Below, piece by piece: positions 5,681-5,979 of a stretch of DNA of 5,979 nucleotides. Under the pieces are notes generated by a model. The model saw only the letters and a list, made by a program, of their open reading frames with translations, searched no databases and was not told the origin of the DNA. Position 1 is the first letter of the stretch; every line of letters begins with the position of its first letter. The stretch is from Microbacteriaceae bacterium. GTDB taxonomy: Bacteria > Actinomycetota > Actinomycetes > Actinomycetales > Microbacteriaceae. The position numbers and the translations under genes are program-made. Where the stretch lies: positions 1 to 5,979 of the forward strand of contig WOYR01000005.1 in assembly GCA_011620705.1 (NCBI GenBank), in the 5' to 3' direction.

Positions 5681-5979
5681 AAACGGGCCGGCCGATACGC
5701 CGGGTTCTGTCCGGGTGTCGTGTTGCCACGACATCCGTGACGGCCATCTCTCTCGGGACTGCGTTGCCGCAGCCCTCTAGCGGTCCACCCGGGAACTCGG
5801 CGAGCAGCCTCGGCGTTCCCTGTCTGACCTTGCTCCGGACGAGGTTTACCCAGCGAGCCCGATCACTCGGGCCCCTGGTGGTCTCTTACACCACCGTTTC
5901 ACCCTTACCCCGCGGCCGAAGCCACGTGGCGGTCTGCTCTCTGTTGCACTTTCTCGCGGATTGCTCCGGGTGGGTGTTG
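5681..5979 (-). ncRNA. rnpB: RNase P RNA (M1-type, bacterial class A), 3' part
   Basis: This is the catalytic RNA of RNase P, which trims the 5' leader from pre-tRNAs. Read on the minus strand it shows the conserved blocks in order: GAAAGTGCAACAGAGAGCAG with ACCGCC soon after (about 5926-5955), GGTAAGGGTGAAACGGTGG then GTAAGAGACCACC, GGGTAAACCTC (about 5841-5851; the GGU that pairs with tRNA CCA in the L15 loop), GGAGCAAGGTC, and ACAGAACCCGGCGTATC (5694-5710). The final CGGCCGGCCCG would form the 3' strand of helix P1, putting the mature end near 5681-5685. By comparison with the E. coli RNA, roughly the first 80-100 bases, including the conserved GGAAAGTCC block and the promoter, lie beyond the right edge. 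It is convergent with csp. Confidence 0.96.

Noticed and set aside
5324..5747. Minus-strand ORFs across csp and the 3' end of rnpB
   Set aside because: They lie over a clear Csp gene, a terminator and a conserved RNA gene, so they are chance open frames.
1..5979. CRISPR array, insertion sequence, phage gene, toxin-antitoxin or other new defence system
   Set aside because: No direct-repeat array, transposase, integrase or paired small genes are visible. All major ORFs belong to well-known housekeeping or stress families.

Overview
The window is high-GC DNA. Its gene content and protein style point to an actinobacterium, most likely of the Microbacteriaceae (Microbacterium-like). That placement is inferred from composition, the Csp and KdpD sequence style and the RNase P RNA; no search was run.

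Layout. Positions 1-3881 (+ strand) hold the 3' part of a high-affinity potassium transport locus: kdpC, then the sensor kinase kdpD, then the response regulator kdpE. kdpD and kdpE overlap by 4 bases. The pump genes kdpA and kdpB presumably lie just before the window, and the TGA at bases 1-3 may be the kdpB stop. On the minus strand, 3878-4981 encodes a membrane fatty-acid desaturase that converges on kdpE so tightly that the two stop codons share the palindrome CTAG. A 345-base intergenic region (4982-5326) separates the desaturase from a divergently transcribed cold-shock protein gene (5327-5530, +), which has a long structured leader. A strong GC-rich hairpin terminator follows it. After a small inverted-repeat region, the 3' three quarters of the RNase P RNA gene (rnpB, minus strand) runs off the right edge.

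How the genes work together. KdpD senses low potassium or osmotic/turgor stress and phosphorylates KdpE, which activates the kdp pump genes; KdpC is the pump subunit that stabilises the KdpA-KdpB complex. The desaturase (membrane fluidity) and the Csp (RNA chaperone) are both classically cold-linked and are transcribed away from a common region, so shared temperature control is plausible but unproven. rnpB is housekeeping.

I see no mobile element, CRISPR array, tRNA, phage gene or clearly new multi-gene system. The points most worth a second look are an Arg in place of the usual Thr/Asn in the KdpD H-box, a chain of small overlapping ORFs plus hairpins in the csp leader, a compact inverted-repeat block between csp and rnpB, the shared stop codons, and an apparent excess of the hexamer GGATGC/GCATCC.
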